From: Lotus japonicus
Lineage: Eukaryota; Streptophyta; Magnoliopsida; Fabales; Fabaceae
Assembly (NCBI RefSeq): GCF_012489685.1
Contig: NC_080043.1
Location: 30,784,743 to 30,848,742 of the forward strand
Reading direction: 5' to 3'
DNA: 64,000 bases
Part shown: piece after piece, positions 35,388-47,110 of the stretch
Layout: each line of letters starts with the position of its first letter
How positions within the stretch are numbered: the stretch's first letter is position 1
Made by a program: the position numbers and the translations under genes
Notes under the pieces: generated by a model
Database searches by the model: none
Seen by the model: only the letters and a program-made list of their open reading frames with translations
Told to the model about the DNA's origin: nothing

Positions 35388-36668
35388 TATGTCTTAATAA
35401 TTTGAAGATTTTATCCATTTTTTTCTTTTATGTGTTATATTTATTCGGTCAATCCGCTTAACTTGCCCAAAGGCGGGACAAATTTGAGTTTAAACTCACT
35501 TTGACTTGTCTCGTATAATTCACCAAGGAAATGGGTTTGAGGCGGAACATGTGAGTCCTCAAACTAACTCTTTCTCTGCATATACGTAGAATTCAATCAT
35601 ACTTAAGAATTTATAAAATTCTTTATGAGCGACTCGAGAATATATGAAAATTATCATAATACTTCAAACATGTACAAACACTATAATCTATCGGCAAAAT
35701 GTAATGAATTCTCCATCATATATCAAACATACCTATGAGTAAATAGATAAAGAAATAGTGAGGTTCCACACTAATCATGAAGCCAGAAATCAAAATACAT
35801 TATAACAAAAAGAGGAATTGGTATTAACCTATCCTAATCAAAACCTTCACATGTCTCCTCCTCATCTCTTCTGAGTCCAACTCAATTTTAGAAGATTGTG
35901 CTCTAGTTCGTGAAAGGCATGCACAAAAATTTCGTCTATGCTCCCTTGTTGTAAAAAAGGCCTAAGGTCGAATACTTTTTTTTTCTAGGGGTGGCCCTAA
36001 TCCTTGGTCATGGCTCACTCGGACGTGTGTCTTCAAAGACTGTATGAATGACGGGCTAAATGGGCTAGAGGTGTTTCTTGAATTTATCATTCTAGTCATA
36101 GGCTTTCCTGCCAGCTTGCACTTGCACTTGAATTTATCATTCTAGTCTCAAGATTTGTTGGTTCTTTCATAGCTACCAAAATATGATCAAACAGTTTTTA
36201 AATATGTAAATATGTTTTTAAATGATTTTTGTTGATTGAGCACATCTTTTTGGATGCCATATAAAAGTAATGGAGGTTAAAAAATTTACTATAACACTTT
36301 TTTCACTTATTCATAAACTAATTTGAAAAATTTATGAAAATAAATTAAAAAAAGTTATAAATAACTATAAACTCATACTCATAACATAATCTGAACAACT
36401 TATAAGAATAAACTCAAAATAGCTTATAAGTTGATTGTAAACTATTTACATAAATTCTATCAAATATTTGCTAATCCATTTGTGTTATTCAATAAACTCA
36501 AATAAAATCTACAAACAAAAGAGACCTATACAAGATGAGAATGCTTAACATCCGGAGTTTGTAGGAAAAATGTTAACTTCACATTTGTAATTCACCTCCA
36601 TCTATGTGATATAAGAAGAAAAGAAAGAGAAGTGTGTGATATCATTAGTGATGTGATAAAAAATAAAA
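35388..36668. other. Intergenic, no gene seen
   Basis: AT-rich DNA between two Mutator-type elements, with no coding frame, pairing repeat or RNA gene recognised. Confidence 0.5.
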
Positions 36669-37698
36669 GAGTAAAATACACTCACCTCCCTCAAGGTTTG
36701 CCAGAATGACACTCTACCCCATTCTTTTTTTAAATCTACACTCCACCCCATTTTTTATAAAGGCAAAATTTAGTGACGAAAACAAATTCGTCACTAATAA
36801 AAAATAATTACTAATTAGTTAAAATTTAAATAAGTTTAATGCATATACACTATCATACATTAATTTATGAAAATAATTTTACTGAATTAAATTTAAAAAA
36901 ACAATCCACTCTGTCTGTTAAGTCCACGTCCCATCTGTCTCCAAATCATATTTCTCACCACAAACGGTCACCACCAAGCCTTTGCTCCCTTTAACACGAC
37001 GGCCACTGTCCCAGAATGTGAAACCCCATGGCACCACCATGCATCAAAGTTTTGTTGCGACCTGAACCACAGAACATGAATCGCACATTCCCAAAGCTAT
37101 ATGTTCAACTACTTCTTGTGAACTTCACCCCCTTTAAGTTGCAAGCGAACGCTCTGTTGGTTTAAGATGTCGTTGGATTTTGTTAAAAAAGGTGCTCCAC
37201 CGCATCGTTGGGTTCTAATAACCTCCGATCCACTTCATATTTCTTAATTTTGTTTCTCTATTTTCTTCACCCATTTGTCTTGCTTTTTTGGTCTACAATC
37301 CAATTTTCAAAATTTGAGGTATAAAGAGATTATTTTGATTAAAATTGAATTATTACCAAATATGAAAACACAAGCATGTTTCCCTATGTTCGAGATATGG
37401 TTTGTAAACCGGTCGGGTGTGCTATTGCAGAATTTGCATTTTGAATTTATGGAGGAAGACCGCGATTGAGAGAATGAGGAGGACTGTGATGTTTTCATTT
37501 TTAAATTTATTGGATTATATTGAAAATATTTTTTGAAATAATTGATTAACAATTTAAATAATAACTAATTATTAATGAAGAATATTTTTCGTCACTAAAT
37601 TTGCATCTATATAAAATGGGGTGGGGTGTAGATTTTAGACAAGAATGGGGTGGAATGTAATTCTAACAAACCTTGAGAGGGGTGAGTGTACTTTACTC
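36669..37698. mobile_element. Long-TIR Mutator-type non-autonomous element 2 (1030 bp)
   Basis: A 9-bp target duplication AAAATAAAA lies at 36660-36668 and 37699-37707. Inverted ends of about 115 bases start GAGTAAAATACACTCACC (left) and GAGTAAAGTACACTCACC (right, reversed) and continue through CTCAAGGTTTG and CACCCCATTTT. It ends about 275 bases before the rhodanese ATG. No transposase frame is present. Confidence 0.87.
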
Positions 37699-37972
37699 AA
37701 AATAAAAAAGAGATAAAAATAGAAAGGAGTGAAAATAAAGAAGATGAACCGATGAAGAGACAAAAACTACTCAATCTCTAGTATAGTATATGTAGATAAG
37801 AGATAAAAAAGCAACTAGCAAACAGACAAAAAGAAAGCTCAGACAGCCAATGGTTATGGTCTTTAATCGATTTTATTTTCATCCTAAACAAGTCAATCAA
37901 ATCCTTGATAACAACACTAGATGACAACCCACTACACATGTCAACACTAAACAGATAGAGATCCAAAGGGAT

Positions 37973-39298
37973 ATGGCAACCCAAGTGAACCATCCGTTTA
38001 GAGGTTCTATTCTGAAGCACAAGACACAACCAGAGGCTCCTTTCACCACCGCAACCACAGTAAGAACCACGAGATTTCAAGTCATCAATGCAGCATCCTC
38101 CACTGGCAGCAGCGCCAGGCAGCTCATAGAGTCCGGCACCATCAGGACTATATCACCAAAAGATGCTTCCACAGCCTTGAATTCAGAGGGCTTCGTTCTC
38201 CTTGATGTGAGGCCAAACTGGGAGATAGAGAAGGCACGAGTGAAGGGGTCTCTGCACGTGCCAATCTTTGTGGAAGATAAGGATAATAGTCCCATTACCC
38301 TGCTTAAGAAGTGGGTGCATTTTGGTTACATTGGCTTGTGGACTGGCCAATACTTTACAACCTTGAACTCTGAGTTCGTTAGTCAAGTGGAAAATGCCAT
38401 TCCTAGAAAGGACACCAAGCTTCTTGTGGCATGTGGTGAAGGACTGAGGTGAGCACTTGAAACTTGGAAGATATTGTTTTCTTGCAAAATGTGACTATTA
38501 GTTTTTCTAAACCTCAAGATTCTTGATCTTTTTTATCAGTAAAATAATCAATGACTTTTATTTGAAGCTTTGTTATCAGTTTGCGACTTTGTGTGACATG
38601 TGTGATTTTTCTCAATTTACAATGTTAAGCTGAGAAATTAAAGTAGATATATGGTAAAAAGTGTTAATAAATGTTAGACTTGGGTCTAATTCGAATTCCA
38701 AGATGACACCGGAGCTTGTCCTAGATTGAACCATCCATATATGGCCCACCCGCAAATGTGATATGCAAATTCCGCGCTCCACAACACTCATCCCTAACTA
38801 GATTTTGGGATAAATATTTTAGTCATAACCCGAATTCTAAGATAAAGCAAGCAAAACAAGCTGATTATGGAAATAGAGCAGAATACCAATTTGTTGAATT
38901 TGTGGAATAAAGCGTTGATATATGGTCAGATAAATGTTAACAAAGAGTAGAGTTAGACCTAATCTGAGTTCTAAGATGATATTAGAGTTTATCATAAAAT
39001 CCATTTATTGGACCACCTATATATGGGTCACCCATATATGTTCTAAGCTAGCTTATGAGGTAGATTTGCAGAACACTAATTTGTTGGTTTTTCTGAGTGA
39101 TTCAGGTCAATCACAGCAGCTACAAAGCTGTATAATGGAGGTTACAGAAATCTGGGATGGTTAGGTGGAGGTTTTAATCGTTCAAAGGACAATGATTTCC
39201 CAGAAGTAGAAGGAAAAGAGAAGTTGCAGTATGCCACAATTGGGGGAGCCTCTTACTACTTCCTTCAGTTGCTGATACTTCTACAGGGCAAAGGCTGA
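37973..39298 (+). CDS. STR10: Rhodanese-like domain protein, plastid type (STR10-like)
   Basis: Two exons, 37973-38448 and 39106-39298, with a GT-AG intron of 657 bases, encode 222 residues. The first ~45 residues are rich in Ser, Thr, Arg and Ala with few acids, as in a plastid transit peptide (predicted, not shown). The rhodanese fold follows: ISPKDASTALNSEGFVLLDV, RPNWEIEKARVKGSLHVP and the active loop LLVACGEGLRS with Cys154 as the likely sulfur-accepting residue. The C-terminus YATIGGASYYFLQLLILL is a hydrophobic, membrane-like segment typical of STR10. The role of STR10 is not well known; sulfurtransferase activity is a family inference. The intron holds TRIM-like debris. Confidence 0.92.
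38670..39040 (+). repeat. TRIM-like repeat debris in the rhodanese intron
   Basis: Two partly similar stretches at 38670-38800 and 38940-39040 share TTAGACYT, TTCYAAGATGA and the CCATATATGGCCCACC / CTATATATGGGTCACC motif. The same motif occurs in the interior of the TRIM-like element at 25.3 kb. No intact terminal repeats remain. Confidence 0.5.
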
Positions 39299-39454
39299 TA
39301 GAATATTAATTAGCACATAGTTTCATAACATGTTAATGCTCATGCTTGTTCACCATTTTAGTTGATAAGCATCTGTGGCCATGTTGCAATGCAAGCACAC
39401 TAATTTGCTTCAACTTCCATTTAAATTAAGACTTTGGGTTTAAAAAATTGTATT

Positions 39455-40265
39455 GTTAAAATCTTATATATTAATTTTTGGTGTTTAATAGTTGGGAGCT
39501 TGTACTTGTAGTAGACCAGTCTTATATTTTTATTTTTCTATATATATATATATATGTTTCGAGATTCTGAAGTTACAAAATATTTTAAAAAATGTAATCC
39601 ATATAAAATATCGCTACGTGTATCACACGGGTTCTTACATTAGTATTAGACAAACACGCCTTGAACTCGTCACTACCAAAAATAGAAAAAACGGCCAGCC
39701 ATAAATTACGCAAATTAAACCTCCAAGCACACACTAAATACAGCAACACGTACAATACTACACCAAACAGATCAGACATAAAGGAAAAGATGCAATTTGT
39801 TACAGCTTACAACTGATATATATATATAGTCAATGAGAACCCCACAGGGCATTATCAAAAGCAAAATATTGGATGCACAACAAAGGGAAGAGCTTGAAGT
39901 CATTCCTATTTGTCCAAAAACGAATCACGGTGAAACTTTGAATCAAATTAAAGATCTTCACTTTGATTTCATCTGATTCACATTTCTAATTATTTTGTAC
40001 CTGCTGCATATACAATGTCGAAGGATTTTAGATGTGATTCAAGGCCAAAAGATATGAGGAGGTCTAAAAGCATAAGATCTTACAAAAATATGGGGTGGAT
40101 GTTTGTGGGGTGTTGCAAGAGAGGGTGGTATAAGACCCGAATGCACCTCCACCTTTAGCTGAGTTAGCAATAAAGAGAACAAGATTCACAAGAAATCTAG
40201 CTTCTGACTTTTTGTTTTTGTTAATTTTAGTTTTAGACCCAATTTGTTCCCTACTCGAACAAGAT
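39455..40265 (+). repeat. Small-ORF repeat, copy 1 (left part)
   Basis: About 0.8 kb begins soon after the rhodanese stop and aligns with 51330-52140 and, more weakly, with 54740-55220. Shared landmarks are AGACAAACACGCCTTGAACT, CACTAAATACAGCAACACGT and ATATGGGGTGGATGTTTGTG. The unit continues after the copia insertion at about 45894-45990 (TTACACCAAAAGTTATG). Confidence 0.8.
40015..40158 (+). CDS. Candidate small open frame, 47 codons, copy 1
   Basis: Starts ATGTCGAAGG and ends at TAG 40156-40158. The last 23 residues (NMGWMFVGCCKRGWYKTRMH, then LHL) match copy 2 at 51871 at 22 of 23 positions, with three of four base changes silent there. The N-terminal half differs by substitutions and in-frame gaps. 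The peptide is basic, with two adjacent Cys. I do not recognise the family. It may be a real small gene or chance openness in a repeat. The copia insertion begins 108 bases after the stop. Confidence 0.35.
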   Translation: MSKDFRCDSRPKDMRRSKSIRSYKNMGWMFVGCCKRGWYKTRMHLHL

Positions 40266-40856
40266 TGTTAGAAATCTGGTTGTGATAATCCTGGATAAAG
40301 TCAAGAATCGTGAGCGTCCACTTTCCGAACAAATTATTTCGACCCTATAATTGCCTGGGTTCACGAAATCTTTGTTGGGATAATGCTTGACAATCAATCT
40401 GTTTCTTGGCACAAGAGAACAGATTAAGAAAGTAGAGAGATGTTGTGTTGTTCGAATTTCTGTTTTAGAATTCTGTTTTCTGGTTTTCTGTATATCTTTC
40501 CTTAGGCTGCAAGCAACCTTATATAGAAGGTTGTGTTTGCACGAATGATCACAATTGTTCCGAAAAGTCACAATTGTTACGAAAAGTCACAATTGTTCCG
40601 AAAAGTCACAATTGTTCCGAAAAGTCACATTTGTTCAAACAATTTCAAACTAGGGTCACAACTGTTCAAGCGGGACCCCAGCCAGGGGCTCCGCCCCTTG
40701 GACCCCGGTTCGTATTCGCGGTCAATTATGCGTTGGCTCACCGAGCGTGCACTCCGCACTAACCTGACTCGATTCCGAGCCTAACGCGTAATTGCATCAG
40801 CCTATAGTAGATCACATTACTACTAAAATACATTGATGATTCTAAAATCACCAACA
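40266..40856 (-). repeat. 3' LTR of the copia element (591 bp)
   Basis: Nearly identical to the 5' LTR, but 38 bases longer because it has four full copies of the 19-base unit TCACAATTGTTCCGAAAAG at 40549-40624 instead of two. Outside the array I saw three differences, all transitions. Confidence 0.95.
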
Positions 40857-40871
40857 AATCCCCCCCATTTT
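40857..40871 (-). other. Polypurine tract of the copia element
   Basis: On the minus strand AAAATGGGGGGGATT immediately precedes the 3' LTR, as expected for plus-strand priming of LTR retrotransposons. Confidence 0.8.
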
Positions 40872-41394
40872 AGCGTAATCCTTGATCTACTCAGTTTATA
40901 ACACACAGATATAACGATCAAACAAATGCATAAATGAAAATATCTTGCGATTGAATTTCCACTTTAGTACAAATACACATTCCAAATACTCGAGAATCGG
41001 GGTGTCTTTAAAGATTGAACCCGTCAACCCATTTGAATATCTAAAGATACTGTACACATATGTTTCTACAACACTCTACTATTCATACTTGACACTTTAC
41101 AAGCCATGTGTCCTTATCCAATAATAAGCATATAGGAAGCCAAGTCCAAGCTTCTTGAAGCGGCAAAACTTCATGCTTACATAGGTGATCCTTTTAATCT
41201 TGCACCTGCATTTACAATTTTCCAAAAGAACCATTAAGAAGATATACTTCAACCTAGCCATCACTTGCAAGTCTGAGCACATACCTTGGGAAGATAAACA
41301 CAAGTGCTCCAATCTCTAACTATGATCTTTCCACATTGAATTCAGCTTCTAACGTTGTATTAGAAGGGAATTGGGTATAACATAGGAAGTAGAT

Positions 41395-44300
41395 TTAAAT
41401 GGACTTTAATCCCATTCCAATTACCGACTTCTTCACTAAGTCTCTAGCTAACCCCTTCGTCAAGTGGTCAGCTAAGTTCTGTTGCCGAACAAACTCAATG
41501 GATATCACCCCATTCAAGATTAATTCCCTAATCATACTATGTCTAACACCCAAGTGTCTAGACTTTCCATTGTACATTTGACTATAAGCCTTGGCCAATG
41601 TGGCAGCACTATCACAACGGATAGAAATTGGTGATATCGGTTTAGGCCATAATGGAATCTCATATACCAAGTTTCTTAGCCATTCCGCTTCTTTACCAGC
41701 AGCAGCCAATGCCACAAACTCTGATTCCATTGTAGAACTAGTTATACATGTTTGCTTCTTGGAAGCCCACGAGATGACACCTCCCCCAAGCAAGAACACC
41801 CAACCACTTGTAGAGGATGAGTCTTCAACATTATTTATCCAACTAGCATCCGAATAACCCTCTAATACCGAAGGAAATCCCACATATGACAATCCATAAT
41901 TCATAGTACCCTTCAAGTACTTGAATACCCTAGTTATCGCATGCCAATGATGTCTACTAGGATTACTAGTAAATCTGCTCAACTTTCCAACCGCAAAAGC
42001 AATATCCGGTCTAGTGCTAATCATAGCATACATCAAAGAGCCTATAGCTCTTGAATATTCGAGCTGATCCACAGGTTTACCTGTATTTGGCATAAGTTTT
42101 TCACTCGGATCTATGGGAGTACTAACCGGAGAACAACTTTCATGATTAAACTTCTTGAGTATTTTCTCAATGTAATGAGATTGCGTAATTACAATCCCCT
42201 TATTCTCCCGTTTAATCTTAATACCAAGAATAACATCCGCTTCTCCCATATCCTTCATGGAGAACTTTGATGACAAGAAATTCTTTGTTTTATCAACTTG
42301 ATTTTGGTCCGTGCCAAAGATCAACATGTCATCCACATATAGACAAATAATGACTCCTTTACCGAATGTATCAAATTTGCTATATACACATTTGTCAGCT
42401 TGGTTTAGAATAAAACCACTAGACAAAACAACCTCATCAAATTTTTGATGCCATTGCTTCAGAGCTTGTTTCAGCCCATACAACGACTTAACTAGCTTAC
42501 ACACCTTATGCTCATTACCAGGCATTACAAATCCTTCAGGTTGCTTCATATACACTTCTTCTTCCAAATCACCATTCAGGAATGCTGTTTTGACATCCAT
42601 TTGATGGATCACTAGATTGTGAATAGCCGCTAAAGCAATCAACAATCTAATAGTAGTGATACGAGCAACTGGAGCATAGGTATCGAAGTAATCAATCCCT
42701 TCCTTCTGTCTAAAGCCTTGGATTACCAATCTAGCTTTAAACTTGTCAATTGTACCATCGACTTTCATCTTCTTTTTGAAGATCCATTTGCAACCCAATG
42801 GTTTACAACCTGGTGGTAAATCAGATAATACCCAAGTATTATTTTCCATGATAGAACTCATCTCTTCATCAATTGCTTCTTTCCAAAAAGCAGAATCTCG
42901 AGATTTCACAGCTTCATCATACGTTCTTGGATCCTCCTCTATACTATAGAAATAATAGTATTGATTATCAATCTGATCCTTTGATCCCTCAACTAAATAT
43001 AATTGAAAATCCAAACCATAAGATTTAGGTTTTCTAGCTCTTTTGCTTTTCCGATGTTCGAGTGTCTGACTTGGTACATCAGTTGAATGATCATCCTTTG
43101 TGGGTTCATCCGACTTAGATATAAGGTCCTTTGGTCTAGGTATAGAAGAGAAACAATTCTCATCAAATATGGCATCTCTTGATTCTATAATTGTGTTAAT
43201 AGAAACCGAGTCATTAGGTTCTATAACATAGAACCTATAGGCTTTGGAATGTTCAGCATATCCAACGAAGATGCAAGCTACACCCTTTTCACCCAAAGTT
43301 TTCCTTTTAGGATCCGGGAGTCTGACCACGGCCCTACAACCCCAAACACGTAGAAATGTTAAGTTGGGTCGTTTCTTATACCAAAGTTCATATGGGGTAG
43401 TCTTGTTCCTTTTATTAGGAACCCTATTTAACAAATAGCAAGCCGTTAACATGGATTCTCCCCAAAACCCTTCACTCAAACCAGAATAGGATAACATGGC
43501 GTTCACCATTTCTTTAAGAACTCTATTCTTCCTTTCAGCCACACCATTTTGTTGAGGTGTATAAGGTGCCGTAGTCTCATGAATGATTCCTACGGATTGA
43601 AAGAATTCAGGATCATAATATTCACCACCTCTATCCGTACGTAATGTTTTAATCATCACATTCTGTTGCAATTCAACTTCAGTTTTATAAACTCTAAATT
43701 TATCTAAGGCTTCATCTTTAGAATGCAACAAATAAACATAATAGAATCTAGATGCATCATCTATGAAAGTGACAAGATACTTTTTATGTCCTAATGATGG
43801 AGTAGCATGCAAATCACATAAATCACTATGTATCAATTCAAGTATGACAGATTTCCTTGTTATGCTTTTAAAAGGTTGCCTAGTGATCTTTGTTAACATG
43901 CAAGTTTTACACTTTTCTATATTTCCATCAAAAACAGGAATTAAATCATCTTTAGACATTTCAAGCATTCTTTTATAGTGTACATGTCCTAGACGAGCAT
44001 GCCATAAAGATGAATTGGTAACATTCAAAGAAGACATAAATATAGAACCAGAATCATTAGGAACTCCATTCAAATTCAACATAAACATACCATTATTATA
44101 ATATCCAAATCCTACAAACACACCAGACTTTGATAATACATATTTATCGGATTCATACACTTGCTTGTATCCAAGCTTATTCAATACAGGACCAGAAACT
44201 AAGTTCTTACGTAGTTTAGGAACATACAAAACATTAAACAAAGTAATAGTTTTTCCAGAACTGAATTCTAACACCACGCTTCCTTTGCCTTCAACAGGAT

Positions 44301-44440
44301 CAAAGTGATGATCTCCCATGTAGAGGACAGATCCATCTTCCACTGGAACAAAAGTCTTGAACCAGAAACGATCCTTGCAAACATGTGTTGTGGCGCTAGA
44401 ATCAATCCACCACGCAATAGCATCATCCTTGTTCTTGGGA
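41395..44440 (-). CDS. Copia Pol: protease-integrase-RT-RNase H
   Basis: One open frame of about 1015 codons of recognisable Pol. Protease region: [14 protein letters not shown] (44380-44420), where the usual DSGA reads DSSA. Integrase: H-H-C-C zinc motif ([15 protein letters not shown] ... CKTC) near 44010-43895, then the DDE core with [15 protein letters not shown] and [50 protein letters not shown] and the YVDDMLIFG active site near 42340. RNase [21 protein letters not shown] and ADHLTKGLA at the end. Reading frame is open to its stop at 41395. The frame runs open to 44535, but residues before about 44440 do not look like copia and belong to a shifted frame. Confidence 0.93.
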
Positions 44441-44459
44441 TTGGTCCTTAGACCCCTTT

Positions 44460-44600
44460 CCCGAACCACTTGCATTCGCGTTATCATGCTTCTTTCCAGA
44501 ACGGCAATCCCTCTTGAAGTGGCCTGTCTTACCACACTTCCAGCATTCTAGTTTCGGTTTCTTGTTAGAACCGAAACTTCCTTTGTTGTTCTTGAAAGCA
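44460..44600 (-). pseudogene. Gag zinc knuckle, out of frame with both gag and pol
   Basis: The CCHC motif [14 protein letters not shown] (about 44545-44500, minus) lies in a frame different from the upstream gag frame and from pol. A frameshift in an A-rich run near 44620 closes the gag frame at 44548; a second shift lies near 44450-44460. Whether they are mutations or sequence errors cannot be told. Confidence 0.8.
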
Positions 44601-45309
44601 CGCTTCTTTCCTTTGTTTTGTTGTTATTGTTCTTACTACCCTCCTCGATCATATTAACCGAGGGACCAGCAACTTCTTTTCCTTTTCCCTTGTCACTCTC
44701 CTGCGCTCTTAGAGATTCTTCTATGCGCAAGTGACTTCCAAGTTGGACCAAAGACAGTTCGTCTTTTCCATGCTTCAAATTGTGTTTGAAATCCTTCCAT
44801 GAAGGGGGCAACTTGTCTATGATACTTGAGACAGATATTGTTTCATCCATCTTCAATCCGTGCAGTGTGAATTGTCCAAGAATTCGTAGAAGTTCATTGT
44901 ATTGTTCCATGACAGACCTTGATTCAACCATTTTGTAATTGTTGAAATCAGTCACCAAGAACTTCTTACTGGATGAGTCCTCTCCCATGTACTTGGCTTC
45001 AAGACAATCCGACAATTCCTTTGCAGATTCCACATTTTGATAAATATCGAATAAAGAATCAGACATACCGTTAAGAATGTGTCCTCTGCATATGTAGTCG
45101 TCATTCTCCCACTTTGATCTGCTTCTTATATTTTCAACAGTTTCTTCCTCCAGAAGTTCAGGAATCGGTGTAGACAGAACGTATACCACCTTCAATGTTG
45201 TCAACAAGAAATGCATCTTCTTCTGCCAACGCCTGAAGTCTTGTCCTTGAAACTTGTCCAATTTCCCGAACTTAGTAGTCATCTCCTTGACAGCGCCTTC
45301 TCCAGCCAT
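44548..45309 (-). CDS. Copia Gag, truncated by frameshift
   Basis: 253 codons from ATG at 45309, 31 bases inside the 5' LTR edge. It has typical copia Gag features: FGKLDKFQGQDFRRWQKKMH at the start, WENDDYICRGHILNGMSDSL, VMEQYNELLRIL and IDKLPPSWKDFKHNLKH. The C-terminal stretch after the Asn-rich run is a frameshifted tail, so the zinc knuckle is missing from this frame. Confidence 0.9.
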   Translation of the reverse strand: MAGEGAVKEMTTKFGKLDKFQGQDFRRWQKKMHFLLTTLKVVYVLSTPIPELLEEETVENIRSRSKWENDDYICRGHILNGMSDSLFDIYQNVESAKELSDCLEAKYMGEDSSSKKFLVTDFNNYKMVESRSVMEQYNELLRILGQFTLHGLKMDETISVSSIIDKLPPSWKDFKHNLKHGKDELSLVQLGSHLRIEESLRAQESDKGKGKEVAGPSVNMIEEGSKNNNNKTKERSVLSRTTKEVSVLTRNRN

Positions 45310-45340
45310 GATTATCAGTAAAATAAATAATTTGTTCGTT

Positions 45341-45893
45341 TGTTAGAAATCTGGTTGTGATAATCCTGGATAAAGTCAAGAATCGTGAGCGTCCACTTTC
45401 CGAACAAATTATTTCGACCCTATAATTGCCTGGGTTCATGAAATCTTTGTTGGGATAATGCTTGACAATCAATCTGTTTCTTGGCACAAGAGAACAGATT
45501 AAGAAAGTAGAGAGATGTTGTGTTGTTCGAATTTCTGTTTTAGAATTCTGTTTTCTGGTTTTCTGTATATCTTTCCTTAGGCTGCAAGCAACCTTATATA
45601 GAAGGTTGTGTTTGCACGAATGATCACAATTGTTCCGAAAAGTCACAATTGTTCCGAAAAGTCACAATTGTTCAAACAATTTCAAACTAGGGTCACAACT
45701 GTTCAAGCGGGACCCCAGCCAGGGGCTCCGCCCCTTGGACCCCGATTCGTATTCGCGGTCAATTATGCGTTGGCTCACCGAGCGTGCACTCCGCACTAAC
45801 CTGACTCGATTCCGAGCCTAATGCGTAATTGCATCAGCCTATAGTAGATCACATTACTACTAAAATACATTGATGATTCTAAAATCACCAACA
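45341..45893 (-). repeat. 5' LTR of the copia element (553 bp)
   Basis: TG...CA ends, two full copies of the 19-base unit (45624-45661) and the element promoter. The bases just inside its inner edge do not resemble the common initiator-Met primer-binding site. Confidence 0.95.
45593..45600 (-). promoter_or_regulatory. TATA box in the copia 5' LTR
   Basis: TATATAAG on the minus strand within the 5' LTR; the 19-base repeats lie just upstream of it, where LTR enhancers often sit. Confidence 0.5.
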
Positions 45894-45989
45894 AAGATTA
45901 CCTCATGTAAAAGATAACTGCATGTGTTACACCAAAAGTTATGTATCAAGTTGTTCGTGGTGTCAAATGAAGTAATCATATTGTCCGTT

Positions 45990-47110
45990 TGCAGCAGAAC
46001 TAGTACCAACACATTTGAATTCATAGATAATGCGATTTTATTGTTTCTAAAAGAACAAGAGCAACCTAATTTATCTAATATAGAAACAAAAACTAAATTC
46101 AATCTAAACGACGCAACCACAAAAGTATTTATTAAATCCAAATAATATCTAGTTCCTAATAAAAATTATAATCTAAAATGACCAATTGCTTCCACTTCTA
46201 CCGACTTGTTGTCTCTCATATAAATGTGTCTTTACTCTTTAACATCAATTGACTCTCGGTAGCTTAGGTTACCCTGCATAAAATCATTTATGTGAGTAGT
46301 AGGACTAGAATCTAACCGCCAAGTGTTTCTAGGTACTGAAGCTAAATTAACTTCAGAGCACACCAAAACAAGTGGTGAAACTTTGATTACACACCAAGCA
46401 TGGTACTTGGTGCAATTTTTCTTATGATGTCCAATTTTCTTAGATTAGAAGCACTTATCATTGTCCGAGATCATTTCTTCTAATTCAAACCCTTAGCAGC
46501 CTCAATTTATTTCTCTTTATGCCCTTTTCCTTATAGGTGCTTCCCAAACTATTACTTTAATGCTATCATGCCTAAATCTCTCCTCCACTTGCACAAGATA
46601 TGGAATAAGCTCATTAAGATTTCATTTCTCATTTTAGCAATTATAATTTACCTTGAATGACTGAATTGCATCGGAGAAAGATTAAAATCAAATGCCCTAG
46701 GAGGTCTTCAGATATCTCAAGTTTTAGTTCCTTAAGTTTAGCGGCTATATGAGACATTTCCATAATGTACTCTCTGGTATTTCCTTTGCTTCTATACTTC
46801 ATGGAAATTAAACGTTGTAGAAGTTTACTTATATATGCCTTATCGCTTTTTGTCAAGCGTTTTTCATGTTCGACAATGAAATCTTTAACATAAGTGGTCC
46901 CTTCAGATACCATACCCCTAAAGGTTGTTGAAATGTTGCGCTTGATTATCATGAAACACATACAGTTTGAACGATTTTACTTCTCAGAGTCCCTTCCAAT
47001 TAGTTTTTTAACGAAACTTGCTTCCATAAGAGAAACAGACTTATCATTTCACATTGCAATATCTAGATCCATACAACCTAGAATAAGCTCAAGTTCCATT
47101 CCTTGAATTG
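45990..47110 (-). mobile_element. Second copia remnant: gag to protease
   Basis: On the minus strand, gag-like text FMIIKRNISTTFRG, KDFIVEHEKRLTKSDKAYIS, SMKYRSKGNTREYIMEMSHI at 46960-46640 is followed by protease-region text (WRLDSSPTTHINDFMQGNLS near 46310). Next comes YLDLINTFVVASFRLNLVFV near 46140-46080. Many stops. It lies just inside the right-hand remainder of small-ORF copy 1, so it marks another insertion there. Confidence 0.8.

Larger units (their letters stand above)
40266..45893 (-). mobile_element. Nearly complete Ty1/copia retrotransposon (5628 bp)
   Basis: A perfect 5-bp target duplication AAGAT lies at 40261-40265 and 45894-45898. The LTRs (TG...CA) are at 45341-45893 (5') and 40266-40856 (3'). 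Order on the minus strand: 5' LTR, gag, protease, integrase, reverse transcriptase, RNase H, polypurine tract, 3' LTR. That order (integrase before RT) defines copia. Frameshifts near the zinc knuckle and protease and an altered protease motif suggest it is not autonomous. It interrupts copy 1 of the small-ORF repeat. Confidence 0.95.
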
